A stretch of DNA of 64,000 nucleotides from Isochrysis galbana (taxonomy: Eukaryota; Haptophyta; Isochrysidales; Isochrysidaceae): contig CM030937.1 of NCBI GenBank assembly GCA_018136815.1, positions 4,772,226 to 4,836,225 on the forward strand, given 5' to 3'. The notes under the pieces were generated by a model, which searched no databases, was not told where the DNA came from, and worked only from the letters and a program-made list of their open reading frames with translations. Of this stretch, positions 1 to 10,037 are shown piece by piece. A program made the position numbers and the translations under genes. Numbering within the stretch: position 1 is the stretch's first letter; every line of letters starts with the position of its first letter.

Positions 1-12
1 TTCTTGTTCCAG

Positions 13-2664
13 TCACCATTGATGAGCTCCAGTCCATTCAGCGCAAGCCAGGAAACATCCGTAATATGTCCGTCATTGCGCACGTCGACCACGGCAAGTC
101 GACCCTCACAGACTCGCTTGTCGCTGCCGCTGGTATCATCGCTGCCTCAGCCGCCGGCGATACCCGCCTGACTGACACTCGTCAGGATGAGCAGGACCGT
201 TGCATCACCATCAAATCGACCGGTATCTCCCTGTTCTTCAAGGCCGAGGCGCACTACAAGCTGCCGGCTGATGCGGATGGCGATGAGTTCCTCATCAACC
301 TCATTGGTGCGCATCGCCTTCCCCTATTTTACCTGATGATCGGAGAGAAGCCTCTTCGTCGCCAACCCATGTACGACGGGCCGTCGCCAACATACTTCCA
401 CCCTCTGTTCCCGTGCAGACTCTCCCGGCCACGTTGACTTCTCGTCCGAGGTGACTGCTGCTCTCCGTGTGACTGACGGCGCTCTCGTCGTCGTTGACTG
501 CGTTGAGGGTGTGTGCGTGCAGACCGAGACTGTGCTGCGCCAGGCTATGGGCGAACGTATCAAGCCGGTGATCACCATCAACAAGCTTGACCGCGCATTC
601 CTCGAGCTCCAGCTTCCATCTGAAGACATGTTCCAGGCGTTCGTCAAGCACATCGAGAACGTGAATGTGCTTGTCGCCACCTACAACGACGAGGAGCTTG
701 GCGACTGCCAGGTTGACCCAACCAAAGGTACTGTCGCCTTCTCCGCCGGTCTCCACGGCTGGGCCTTTACCCTCACCAAATTCGCGCGCATGTACGCCAA
801 GAAGTTCAATGTGGACATTGAGAAGATGATGCAGCGTCTGTGGGGTGACAACTATTTCAACCCCAAGGAGAAGAAGTGGATCAAAGCCGCTGGCGGTCAG
901 GCACCCAAGGGCCTTGAACGCGCCTTCTGCCTCTTCTGTATCACGCCCATCTCCAAAATCTTCAAGAACTGCATGGACGAGCAGTACGATGCTGTCGTCA
1001 AGATGCTCGGCGCTGTTGGTGTCACCCTCACCAAGGAGGATCTTGCCCTCCGTCAAAAGCCGCTGCTTAAGCGCTGCATGCAAAAGTGGCTCCCAGCTCA
1101 CGACGCCCTCCTTGAGATGCTTGTGCAGCACCTGCCGTCACCGAAGGCCGCTCAAAAGTACCGCGCGGCCTCCCTCTACACCGGCCCCGAGGATGACATC
1201 TGGTGCAAGGGTATTCGCGAGTGTGATGGGGCGGGACCGCTTGTCATGTACATCTCCAAGATGATCCCGACCCCGGACAAGGGCCGCTTCTACGCTTTTG
1301 GCCGTGTCTTCTCTGGCACCGTCCGCACTGGCCAGAAGGTCAAGATCATGGGCCCTAACTACGTTCAGGGCAAGAAGGAGGACCTGTACGTCAAGAACGT
1401 GCAGCGCACTATCCTGATGATGGGCCGCAAGACCGAATCTGTCGAGTCCGTCACTGCGGGCAACACCTGCGCTCTTGTGGGCATTGACCAGTACATTGTC
1501 AAAGCCGGTTCCATTGCCGACGCTGACGCCGTGGGCTGCCACCCGATTGTCACTATGAAGTACTCGGTCTCACCTGTCGTGCGTGTGGCTGTTGCGCCGA
1601 AGAACCCCAACGATCTTCCCAAACTTGTTGAAGGCCTCAAGCGCCTCGCTAAGTCCGACCCGCTCGTCGTGTGCTCCATGGAGGAGTCGGGCGAGCACAT
1701 CATCGCGGGCTGCGGTGAGCTCCACATTGAGATCTGCCTCAAGGATCTCCAGGAGGACTTCATGAACGGCGCCCCGATCAATATCTCCGATCCGGTAGTG
1801 TCTTACCGCGAGACCGTCAGCGACGAGTCTACGCGCGTCGTCATCTCCAAGTCGCCCAACAAGCACAACCGTCTCTACTGCAAGGCCCTCCCGCTTGGCT
1901 ATGCCGAGGACGAGCACCAGACGCCGCTTGCGCAGGCAATCGAGGACGGCGAGGTGACCGCCGAGATGGACCCTAAGGCCCGCACCCGTATTCTCGTCGA
2001 CAAGTTCGGCTGGGACAAGGCCACAACTCAGAAGATCTGGTGCTTCGGACCTGATGGCACCGGCCCCAACCTCGTCGTCGACGTAACTGTTGCTGTCCAG
2101 TACCTCAACGAGATTAAGGATTCAGTGGTTGCCGGCTGGCAGTGGGTGTGCAAGGAGGGCCCGCTCTGCGACGAGACCTGCCGTGACGTCATGATCCACA
2201 TTCATGACGTCGTCCTGCACGCTGACGCGATCCACCGCGGTGGAGGCCAGATCATTCCCACTGCGCGTCGCTGCTTCCTCGCTTCGATGATGACCGCGTC
2301 GCCGCGCCTCCAGGAGCCTGTGTTCATGTGCGAGATCCAGTGCCCCGACTCGGTCAAGGGCCAGGCCTACTCGTCAGTTACCCGCAAGCGCGGCACCGTC
2401 GTCGAGGAGATCAACCGCCCTGGCACGCCGCTGTGGACTGTGAAGGCTTACTTGCCCGTCTCGGAGTCGTTCGGCTTCACCTCGTTCCTTCGCCAAAACA
2501 CTGGTGGGCAAGCCTTCCCGCAGCTCGTGTTCCACCATTGGGACACGATGAATGGCGACCCGTACACCGACAAGAATACCATTGAGCTCATCACGCAGAT
2601 CCGCAAGCGTAAGGGTCTCAAGGAGGGCATCCCTCCGATCTCGGAGTACGAGGACAAGTTGTAG
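13..2664 (+). CDS. EEF2: Elongation factor 2 (eEF2), 5' end outside window
   Basis: The protein is the GTPase that moves peptidyl-tRNA through the cytosolic ribosome. The first bases (to 12, ending ttccag) are an intron acceptor. Coding resumes at 13 with the last two bases of a split codon, so the exon holding the start lies upstream. A second intron spans 307-418 (GTGCGC...GTGCAG) and joins LI to DSPGHVD. The G1 loop AHVDHGKST and G3 DSPGH are present, the C-terminal [11 protein letters not shown] motif is intact, and the diphthamide histidine sits in FPQLVFHHW, where most eEF2 have FDHW. The end YEDKL matches the family. Inferred length is about 847 residues, normal for eEF2. Codon third positions are strongly C-rich, a useful reference for real genes in this window. 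Confidence 0.97.
307..418 (+). other. Intron in eEF2
   Basis: This is a 112-bp GT-AG intron with donor GTGCGC and acceptor GTGCAG. Removing it restores the invariant DSPGHVD. Similar short introns with GTGCGC or GTGCGT donors recur at 8073, 41364 and 61696. Confidence 0.95.
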
Positions 2665-4032
2665 ATCCGCCCACATTCCTTTCATTGGAGTTCCTCACGC
2701 GATCTGGTTGTCGCGCTGTGGTATGCCGGCCGGGTGGTTCTCGTCACTAGCTTCACTCCTTTCCCGACGTGTGGCGTTGTGATCGCGGCCAAGCGAGCGC
2801 TACTCGCCATTCCATATATGTGCCCCCCACGTATGTAAACAGTCCCCCAGCGCCTCTGCGCGATGACGCCTTGCCGACGTACCCGCAGCTCATCCTGTGT
2901 TTCGTTTCGCCATGATGCATTCGTACTCGTTGTCGCCTGCGCTACGCCTTGGAAGATTGAACTAGTAAGACGGGCGAACAGCAAATATATAATAGTAAAA
3001 ATGACGACATTCAGGGCTAACACCTACATTGGCAATGCACTCTCTGCCTATGACGCAATGCCCTACAAATTCCCCTTTCTAGAGCCTCTCTCGCTAGGGG
3101 TGGGGAGGGGAAGAAAAGAAAACCCCTTCCATCCTTCCTGGTTCCTGGAAGCGAGTACTTTTTTCGTGAGGGGGGCGAAGAAATCCACTGCCGCTTCTTG
3201 TCTGCGGAGCGGAGCGATGGCGTCCGCCTCGCTCGAGGTGGTCGATCTCCACCACGCTCCTGCGGCGTGTGGTGGGGTGTTGCAGGCTCACTCGCGACTG
3301 GCGCGACAAGTTTGGCCCAGGAGATGGCTCTGCGGGTCGAATAGCACGTTCGCCCGCCGACCGAGCCGAGCTCTGGTGGTGGGCGCCTCACTGTTGTCGT
3401 TTGAACCCCTCGTGACCCCCCACACGTTAGGTGGCCATGGCGGCCAATCTCGGTGAGCCGACGCGCTCCGACGCGCGTGGAGCGGCTTATCACACCGGTG
3501 CGCTGCCCTCCTCACCTTGCACGCCCGCGTCCGCTCACTCCGAACCCATAGCATGCATGGTGCGTGATGCACACATTTTCGCATACTCGCCAGGCCGTTC
3601 CTCTCCACAGAAACTGACATTCCCTTCGGTTACTGCGCAGATCCAGGAAGGCGCCTCGGCCACCACTCCAAAGTGGGATATGAGGCTTCTGGAGCCGCTG
3701 AGATCGGGCCCAGTAATGCGCAGTTCCGTAGCCCACGCCCCTTGTCAGTGGTGCCGCGGGTACCGAGGCTCCCTCTCGGTACTCACGGCACCATTCCCTC
3801 CTGTTGCCCAGCAGGGCCCAAATATTCCTGCTTCCTGCGCGATTTGCGCTGGCGCTGGCGTTGTCAAATTTTCATTTGCTGTGTGTGCTGTGTGCGATGC
3901 TAGACGCGGAAAACTTTCATGCGCATCTGACGAAACTCCAGAGTCGTTCTCCCAGCCTTCTCCACCACCACACGCGCTTCACTCTCCTCTCTCCTCCTCT
4001 TCCTCCAACAGCGTCCTCGCTCCTCACTCACC
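2665..4032. other. Intergenic region, no gene seen
   Basis: This is the 3' flank of eEF2 followed by sequence with no ORF showing coding character. The last 100 bp before 4033 are pyrimidine-rich (ctcctctctcctcctcttcctcc), a plausible promoter or 5' UTR for the next gene. Confidence 0.5.
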
Positions 4033-4376
4033 ATGGGCCAGTACTTTGTCTTCCTCGCCAAGCGACTCGGTCACCGCACCTACGAGGAGATCCGGAGCCC
4101 AGCCCTCAAGTTCTGCGAACACATGGAGGAGGGCATGAGCGGTGCCATCCTGGCGATGCTGCTCGTCACAGCCTCCGGTATGGGCCGTGGATGTGGAGAC
4201 TTCCGGCGTGGATTTGGCCAAGGAACGCTACCACCCGTCGATGTGGGCACTCATCGATCGAGCCATACATGGGCCGTTGGTGCAAGCAAGGCAAAATTCA
4301 TGCTCGTCGGCGACTACTCTGACGAGTACGAGAAGATCCCCAAGACCAAATACATTGGAGACGAGGCGGCCGTCGC

Positions 4377-4394
4377 GTACCTCTGCATGGAATA
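4377..4394 (+). repeat. Target-site duplication, left copy (18 bp)
   Basis: GTACCTCTGCATGGAATA is repeated exactly at 5558-5575 and brackets the inserted element. Confidence 0.93.
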
Positions 4395-4579
4395 AATTTT
4401 TAACAAATTTTTATGGTTCGCGGCGCGGCAAAGGAACGGAACTAGCGCTAACTCAAGACAGGACTCCCTGCCGCGGCAAGCGCAAGCACCCTTCCCCCTT
4501 ATGCCACCCAGCTCTTCACTAGCTTTCTACCTGCGCTAGCTGGAGCGCCCCTCCCTCCACACTCAAACAGCCCCCCACG

Positions 4580-5530
4580 TCAGGATCCTGTTCTGGTCTC
4601 GCAGGAAAGGGGGCCTAATGGGTGGGAGAGGAGCAACTCCTCAGAGAGGAGCTGTGGGGAAGGAGATGTCTGAGTGGGGGCGCTATACCCTTGCGCTAGG
4701 CATGGGCAGCGACGCCGCCTCAAGACATATCCTCCCTCTTGTCTTGAGTCGAATTGTTTGGTGCTTGAAACAGAGGGCGCTGGGTTGTTGGAGGGGGGTT
4801 GGAAGCCTGGAAGGCTCCTTGAATTGTTTGTTGAGTGAAGTGCCCGCCCACTAGGGGTGCACTGATGGTAGGAGTGGCCGCCGTGGGGATGGCAGCAGTG
4901 CTGCCACCCACCACAGGGAGTCCTTGGTTCGGAGGCGGAGCGTGGGAGCTGGTGGGGAGGGCCTGGCCCTGGTGCTGGTGTTGGCTGTCTGCAGGGAACA
5001 GGACTTTGCCTGTTCCCTGCTTGGGTGGGTGCCTGGCGGGAGGTGGTGAGGTTGCCATTTCGACGTCGTTGTCGGGCGGTGCTGAGGCTTGTGAGCGTTT
5101 GGGCTCCGGCGGCTTGGGGCGGCCCCGTTGGGGCGTCGTGGCGGCGGGGGGCTGGGAGGTGGGAGCGGTCGGCGCGCGCTCCATCGCTAAAACTATAACA
5201 ATAGTTTTTTGGGTGCACTGATGGTAGAGGTTTCCACCATGGGGAGGGCAGCTGAGCTGCCCTCCCACATGAGGTGCTCTTGGGGTGGGGGGGTTTCCCA
5301 CTGTTGGAGGGGGTCTCCAAGACCCCCTGCATGCTACGCAGAGCCATGGTGGCAACCTGTTCGGTGCCAGTGCTCGCCACCCCGCGCGCTTGCGCGGGTG
5401 TGGTTTGGATGGGCTGGATGGGCTTTGAGAGGGCTTTCTGACGAGCCGCCTCGGGCGGCATGGGGCGTCCCAGGTGGGGCGCGGTGGCGAGGGTCGCCTG
5501 GGGCTCGGGAGCGGTCACGGCACGCTCCAT
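4580..5530 (-). CDS. Proline-rich ORF of the dimeric MERA element
   Basis: A 316-codon frame starts at the leader ATG (MERAVTAPEPQ...). It is rich in Pro, Ala, Gln and Thr, with no recognisable domain. A second, out-of-frame leader ATG at 5184 opens MERAPTAPTSQPP and ends near 4720. The two halves are tandem copies that have drifted apart, including in frame. The composition resembles the first 40 residues of the gypsy Gag at 28209 (MERAAAPHLSFGPP). Whether a protein is made is unknown. It may simply be a leader ORF retained from a parent element. Confidence 0.45.
   Translation of the reverse strand: MERAVTAPEPQATLATAPHLGRPMPPEAARQKALSKPIQPIQTTPAQARGVASTGTEQVATMALRSMQGVLETPSNSGKPPHPKSTSCGRAAQLPSPWWKPLPSVHPKNYCYSFSDGARADRSHLPAPRRHDAPTGPPQAAGAQTLTSLSTARQRRRNGNLTTSRQAPTQAGNRQSPVPCRQPTPAPGPGPPHQLPRSASEPRTPCGGWQHCCHPHGGHSYHQCTPSGRALHSTNNSRSLPGFQPPSNNPAPSVSSTKQFDSRQEGGYVLRRRRCPCLAQGYSAPTQTSPSPQLLSEELLLSHPLGPLSCETRTGS
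5189..5208 (-). promoter_or_regulatory. Leader hairpin (internal copy of dimer)
   Basis: The RNA-sense order is AAAACTAT-TGTT-ATAGTTTT, an 8-bp stem. The ATG begins 4 nt downstream at 5184. Confidence 0.7.
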
Positions 5531-5535
5531 AGGTC

Positions 5536-5553
5536 AAACTATAACAATAGTTT
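5536..5553 (-). promoter_or_regulatory. Leader hairpin (outer copy of dimer)
   Basis: AAACTAT-TGTT-ATAGTTT forms a 7-bp stem. The ATG begins 5 nt downstream at 5530. It lies 4 bp inside the element's 5' end. Confidence 0.7.
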
Positions 5554-5557
5554 TTTT

Positions 5558-5575
5558 GTACCTCTGCATGGAATA
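5558..5575 (+). repeat. Target-site duplication, right copy (18 bp)
   Basis: This is an exact copy of 4377-4394. Coding sequence of the broken MGQY gene continues directly from it. Confidence 0.93.
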
Positions 5576-5824
5576 CATCACGGCGGTCGCGTACAATGAA
5601 ACGAGTCCCATGGTGCAAGTGCGCCGAGCAGCTGGCAAACTCTAGATGCAGGACCAGAAGACCATCCTCTCACGCATCACGGACCTCGTCACCCAGGATC
5701 AGCGCCAAGCGACCTGGTCGCCTGCCAGCAGAACGACGTTGACAACAGGATCGAGGATGAGGACAATGAGAAAAAGACGATGAAGATGAAGATTTAGCCG
5801 CAGGTGTCTATTAGGCGTGTTCCG

Positions 5825-6165
5825 AAAAGTGGGGTACCGTGGGGAAAAAAAGTTACTATGCGCACGCGCCTCGCGCCTCCAACTCCATACTAACATAACA
5901 TTCTAAGAGAAAACAAAATATCACCAGGCCCTCTTTTGAAGGAACGCGACTTTTCTCTATGTAACTTCAAAATCCGGTGGCGTCACCACATATGTGAAGG
6001 GGCGACGGAGGGGCGAGAAACTCTGCCGCCTCACTGGGGGGGGGGGAAATGCTGCGGCGCGGCGTCGGCCATCACTTGCTCGGCCGGCGCGGCGGGGTGG
6101 GCGGAGGGGCAGAGGACGGGAGCGTGGCGCGCTCCATGACCCTATCGTTCTAACGATAGTTGTCA
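5825..6165 (-). mobile_element. MERA-leader relic
   Basis: On the reverse strand a leader hairpin (6142-6159) precedes ATGGAGCGCGCC at 6137. The frame runs 21 codons (MERATLPSSAPPP...) and stops. The copy ends near an oligo-T run (reverse strand of ggggaaaaaaag at about 5843). No target duplication was found, so the boundaries are approximate. Confidence 0.5.
6142..6159 (-). promoter_or_regulatory. Leader hairpin
   Basis: CTATCGTT-AG-AACGATAG is a perfect 8-bp inverted repeat (7 bp with a UAGA loop in practice). The ATG begins 4 nt downstream at 6137. Confidence 0.7.
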
Positions 6166-6424
6166 AAAGGCCTGAAGACAACACTTGTATGTTTGTGCTT
6201 TGTGCACTAGATGACGCCCTGCATCATGCATGCACTCGACATGCACTCCGTAGCACTCCGTAAGGCTCTGGTCGCAGCGCAGTAGGTACCGCGACGAACG
6301 CAACGACTAGACAATGTACGGCACACTCCTACTAGCCTTCAAGATTTTGGTCTCTCAGCACGTGTGCCGCTTTTGATTGAACCAAGCCATCGCCCCTCCC
6401 GGCCACTTGTGCCTTCCCCTTTAT

Positions 6425-9346
6425 TCATGACAAGATGGTGATCGCGAGCGCCCCGTCATTCGTAGGATCGCCCGTCTGGGCTCCCCGCTTGCGCCCACCC
6501 GTGTTGGCACCCTTGGAGTCGCGAGCGCAAGCACGACCATGGTACGAAGATGCGCGATCGACATCCTCGCAATGAGGCAGCTCATAAAATAAACTGCCAC
6601 GCTCGCCTACAAATTTGGAAGGGGCCATCCAACAAGCTTCGAGATCAGCGGCTGTCAGGCCGCCTATCTTCACAAAGACGTTGTAGCAGTCATGCCCAGA
6701 GCTCTGCCGGTTGCCACCCGCGCAAGTCCGAACGGGCAAGCGTGGCGCAAAGCAACCACACTGACCATCGCGGTTGTTGGACATTCCCAATTGGGAGCCA
6801 ATCGAGGCGAAAAAACTCGGCATGTGCGGGCGTGGGATGACGAAGAGGACGTCATTGATACACCTATAAGACTCCCACGCCGCCGCCTCACACTGAGATG
6901 CGAAGCCCATCGGCACCCTCGCAGCCGTGGTATCATCTCCTCGGCGGGCTCGATCGAAGCTGTGCTTCTCTGCCGCGCGGATGGCAGCTTTGCACTCCCA
7001 AACACCGATCACTGCTCGGAGGACGACATCGTGTCGTGTGAAGAAGAGAGTCTGGTCTGTAGGGCGTTCGTGCTGCCGAAGCAAGCGGACTGCGGAAGCG
7101 ACCCCTTCGGCTTGCGACGTAGCGTTGGCGATGACTTCACTCGCCACGACTCGAGAGCCGAAAAGAGAGACGGACATGTCGTACGCATTGACACCGCACG
7201 GCATGCTGCTCGAGGACAATATCACACGCACACAGCCTCCGGCAGATTCTATGGGTAAGATCATGTAGTCGAAGTAGGAGCGATATGCGCCAGCCTGCCG
7301 ACGGAGAGCAGAGGGCGAGCATCCCCAGCGGAAGGGCTGACCACGAAAGAGCAGCACATGGGCAGGCCAATTCTCTGAACTCGCACATCGGCGAGGCTGC
7401 AGGGGCTTGGGTTGTCCCCATTCGGAGAACGCCTCGGGATATTGAGTGGGGTGCCCCTCCTCTCGACGAGGCGGGTGGGATCTTGGGGGGAATGTTGGGA
7501 GCAGCTGGGGCGGCGAGAAACGCATGTGGTTGATGCTTCTCTCTCGCGCCCACGCGCCGTCGTTAAGTAAAGGTGATCCCGCATTGTCGAAACTTGGAGC
7601 CGAAAGGTGCTGCAGAGTGATGTTGTAGCGACAAGTGAGCGGCTGAGCAGGGCACTGGTGCAGAGCGTCGCCATGCTCAAGACGGACACCATGCTCAACT
7701 AGTAGCGAGGGGATCGGCATCAATGTGCCCCCAGTGTGCTCAGCGCTCTTGCTATGCCGACCGAACAGGGTGGGTAGGAAAAGCACATTGCCATCGACAG
7801 GCCAAGCGTTAGTGCGCCACTCCGAAAACACCTGCGAGCCAGGAGAGAAAATTGATGAAGTCAGTGCACACACGGAGGTGACGAATGCAGAACAGTTATT
7901 CGGTGCTGTTCAGTGCTACCGTGGCAGCGTGACGGGCGCGACAAGAAGCCGACAAGAAGGAAGGGTCAAGAGACTGTGGCTGCAATCCTACACTGGATGC
8001 TAGCGCATCGGCTGCTCTCACGTCCGCTATGCCGCCCTCCCTCCGGTCGCTGTCAGAGCAGGCCTCAGCGCACCATTGCTTTCAAGAGGCGCTGGGGTCT
8101 AGACCAATGCACGCCGTCGACTGAGGTTGCGATGTACACACCACCCTCATCCGAGTCCATCGCCGCAGGGAAGGTGGCAAGGAGACGATCCTCTCCAAAG
8201 GCGTGCACATTGAAAAAGTATATGTTGAGGGAAGGGTCCACGCCGATCCGGCCAGAAAGGCCATCAAATGTTAGCAGTCGCCACCGAGACCAGTTGCGGA
8301 CCCCGTCGGCTGATGAGATCACCTAGAGAAATCAATGGTGACGGGCTATGCCGTCGCCGACCCATATGAGGGCGACCTCTAGTCCACAGCCCAAGCACAT
8401 TGCTGGGCTTCGCGCGTCATCGCCAACAGCAGCGCCAGGAGGGTGTGGGATGAAGAGAAGACCGGCGCAGCTCACCTGGACGGCACGCCCGCCGCATTGG
8501 AGTGTATTGGCTCTGGCATAGAGGAAAGTCTTGTTCCGGAAATGTATCACGCTCAATTTGCCATCAAACTCGCAGACGAGCTCCGCCCCATCGATCTGAC
8601 CAATGCGGCGGTCGATACAGCCGCTCGAGATTACCGATCCTAGAAATTGAAGACAGACGATCCGTTACTTCAGAGAGTGTGGAGGCGGCACTGGCGAGCA
8701 GCCAAGGCGAGTGTGCAGTCAGCGGATTGGCAGAAGAAGTAGGGCGCTTGGTACTAGGCGTGGGAGTGGTTCAATGCGCAGCGCGGCGTCGAACACCTGT
8801 AACAACGCGCTCCGGTTGACTCCACGTGAGACCTCCTGTTCCGTCAGGTGTACCTAACGTGCGGAGTATCCCCGGCTCAATGTAAGGGTGCTTGAAGTAC
8901 TTGGCCTTGCGGCGACCGCCATACGCAGCAACTTTGCCACCGGCGAGGCACAGGAAGGCCGCGTTGTGCGACATGTTCCACTCGGCTGGCATTGCGACGC
9001 GCGGCTTGCCGAGTGCGGAGAGTAACGGGTGGTCAGTGGCGGGCCCGCTTCGCACGATCGTGTGCCACCGGTCGTCATGGATCCCGCGTTCCGCGCGCTT
9101 GGGCCCAGTGCGCAGCATCTCGACGCGCGAGAAGAGGAATAACGCTCCGCCGCACTGCACCAGGCTCGAATACCGCTCGGAGCAGCGTTGGGATCGCGTG
9201 CCCCCACGGCGTGACTCGGGTGTCCCATCGACGCCGCAGGAAGCCTCCGCCTCCGCCGCCGGCTCGCGATCAGGAGATCCGTCGCACGAGGCGAGCCGCC
9301 GGCCGGCCAGCGGCACCATGGGCTCTGGCGCGTCTTCACGAGCCAT
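6425..9346 (-). CDS. Two-module carbohydrate-active protein: propeller-like domain plus glycosyltransferase-like domain, 4 exons
   Basis: Exons on the reverse strand are 9346-8797, 8639-8476, 8322-8074 and 7831-6425. All introns are GT-AG with matching phase, giving about 789 residues. The N-terminal module (YIEPGILR, CEFDGKLSVIHFRNKTFLYARAN, then SSADGVRNWSRW, VDPSLNIYFFNV and GVYIATSVDGVHWSRP) has the repeated S-x-DG-x-x-WS motifs of sialidase/GH43-like beta-propellers common in algal and oomycete genomes. The C-terminal module (RSYFDYMILPIE, FFTRHDVVLRAV, NDVLFVIPRPHMPSFF, GHDCYNVF) resembles an uncharacterised glycosyltransferase-like family. The stretch between them (about 7600-7300) is less conserved-looking and could hide a further intron or mark a join of two genes. 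The exact activity is unknown. Confidence 0.65.
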
Positions 9347-9399
9347 TCATGGCGCATTCCGCGTTCGATGATAATGATCACGACCGGAGGGGCGTGTTT

Positions 9400-10037
9400 A
9401 CCGCCCAGAGGGAGAGAGGGAGTCCCGTGCGTAGCACCCTTTTTCGTTTTGCTTCTTTTGCTTTAGGGTGCAAGAACCGGGTCTGTCTGTCCGAATATCG
9501 CCAGGGTAAGACTGTGAATAGGTTTGCTTCAGGGCTAATATATTAGATACTAATAGTGTCCGCAGCTAATATATTAGATACTAATAGCGATCATCCTCAG
9601 CCTCAGCCTACTATTCGTATTATCAGTAATATCTAGACAATAGGCTCTCTTGCTCTTGATACTTACGTAAAAGTAAAAAGAGGTCATGAGGTCACGTGAC
9701 CTCTAAGCTAGGTACCAACTGCTCGCCTCACCCCTCACCCCTCTCGCGCTCCGTTGTTTTTCAATGTATTCCAGCATTCCAGCGAGAGACGAGAGAGAGG
9801 AGGAGGGGGGCGCTAGCTAGGGGCCAACTTGCCCCCCACCAAAGGCAAAGGGCATAAGGGCATGCCACAAGTCTACATTGATAAGGAATGACCGCGTTAT
9901 TTTGTAGAGAACAAGAACTTGAAAAGGGGTGAATATATTTATTTAGGAGTGAGTATATGATTTCCATCGCGCGCGCGTGTTCTCACCGACTTTTCTCTAC
10001 GAGACGCGGCGAGCGGCGAGCGAGGGGTGGGCAGGCG
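9400..10037. other. Intergenic, A/T-richer, with small direct repeats
   Basis: There is no coding signal. A 23-bp motif containing CTAATATATTAG occurs twice, at 9534-9556 and 9565-9587. This may be the 5' flank of the PiggyBac-like element. No terminal inverted repeats or TTAA pair could be fixed by eye. Confidence 0.4.
9534..9587 (+). repeat. Direct repeat pair, 23 bp each, period 31
   Basis: GCTAATATATTAGATACTAA plus three more bases is repeated at 9534 and 9565. Each copy contains the palindrome CTAATATATTAG. Confidence 0.8.

Larger units (their letters stand above)
4395..5557 (-). mobile_element. Non-autonomous MERA-leader element (dimeric), inserted in MGQY gene
   Basis: This is a 1,163-bp insertion flanked by an 18-bp perfect target duplication, typical of target-primed (LINE-type) integration. 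On the reverse strand it begins A7 then the leader hairpin and ATGGAGCGTGCC. It is an internal dimer: the hairpin, the ATG and downstream motifs recur about 350 bp apart (5530 and 5184; the GGGTGCACTGATGGTAG motif near 4857 and 5211). It encodes only proline-rich peptides, so it must have been mobilised in trans. The 3' end is A/T-rich. I infer a SINE-like or gag-leader-derived element. Confidence 0.8.
4033..5645 (+). pseudogene. MGQY family protein gene, disrupted by insertion and frameshifts
   Basis: The gene begins MGQYFVFLAKRLGHRTYEE and carries the downstream blocks GRWCKQGKI and MLVGDYSDEYE that mark a small uncharacterised family (MGQY start, IGRW, VGDY) known from fungi, bacteria and protists. 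These blocks lie in three frames between about 4180 and 4300, so at least two indels are present. At 4394 the frame is cut by an inserted element. It resumes after 5558 with the same bases, giving YLCMEYITAVAYNET and a stop at 5645. Further acidic coding-like sequence (DLVACQQNDVDNR, about 5710-5760) suggests an even longer original C-terminus. The function of the family is not known to me. The gene looks dead here. Confidence 0.7.

Noticed and set aside
301-1131. Reverse-strand 276-codon ORF over eEF2
   Set aside because: Shadow of the eEF2 coding strand and its intron. No independent support.
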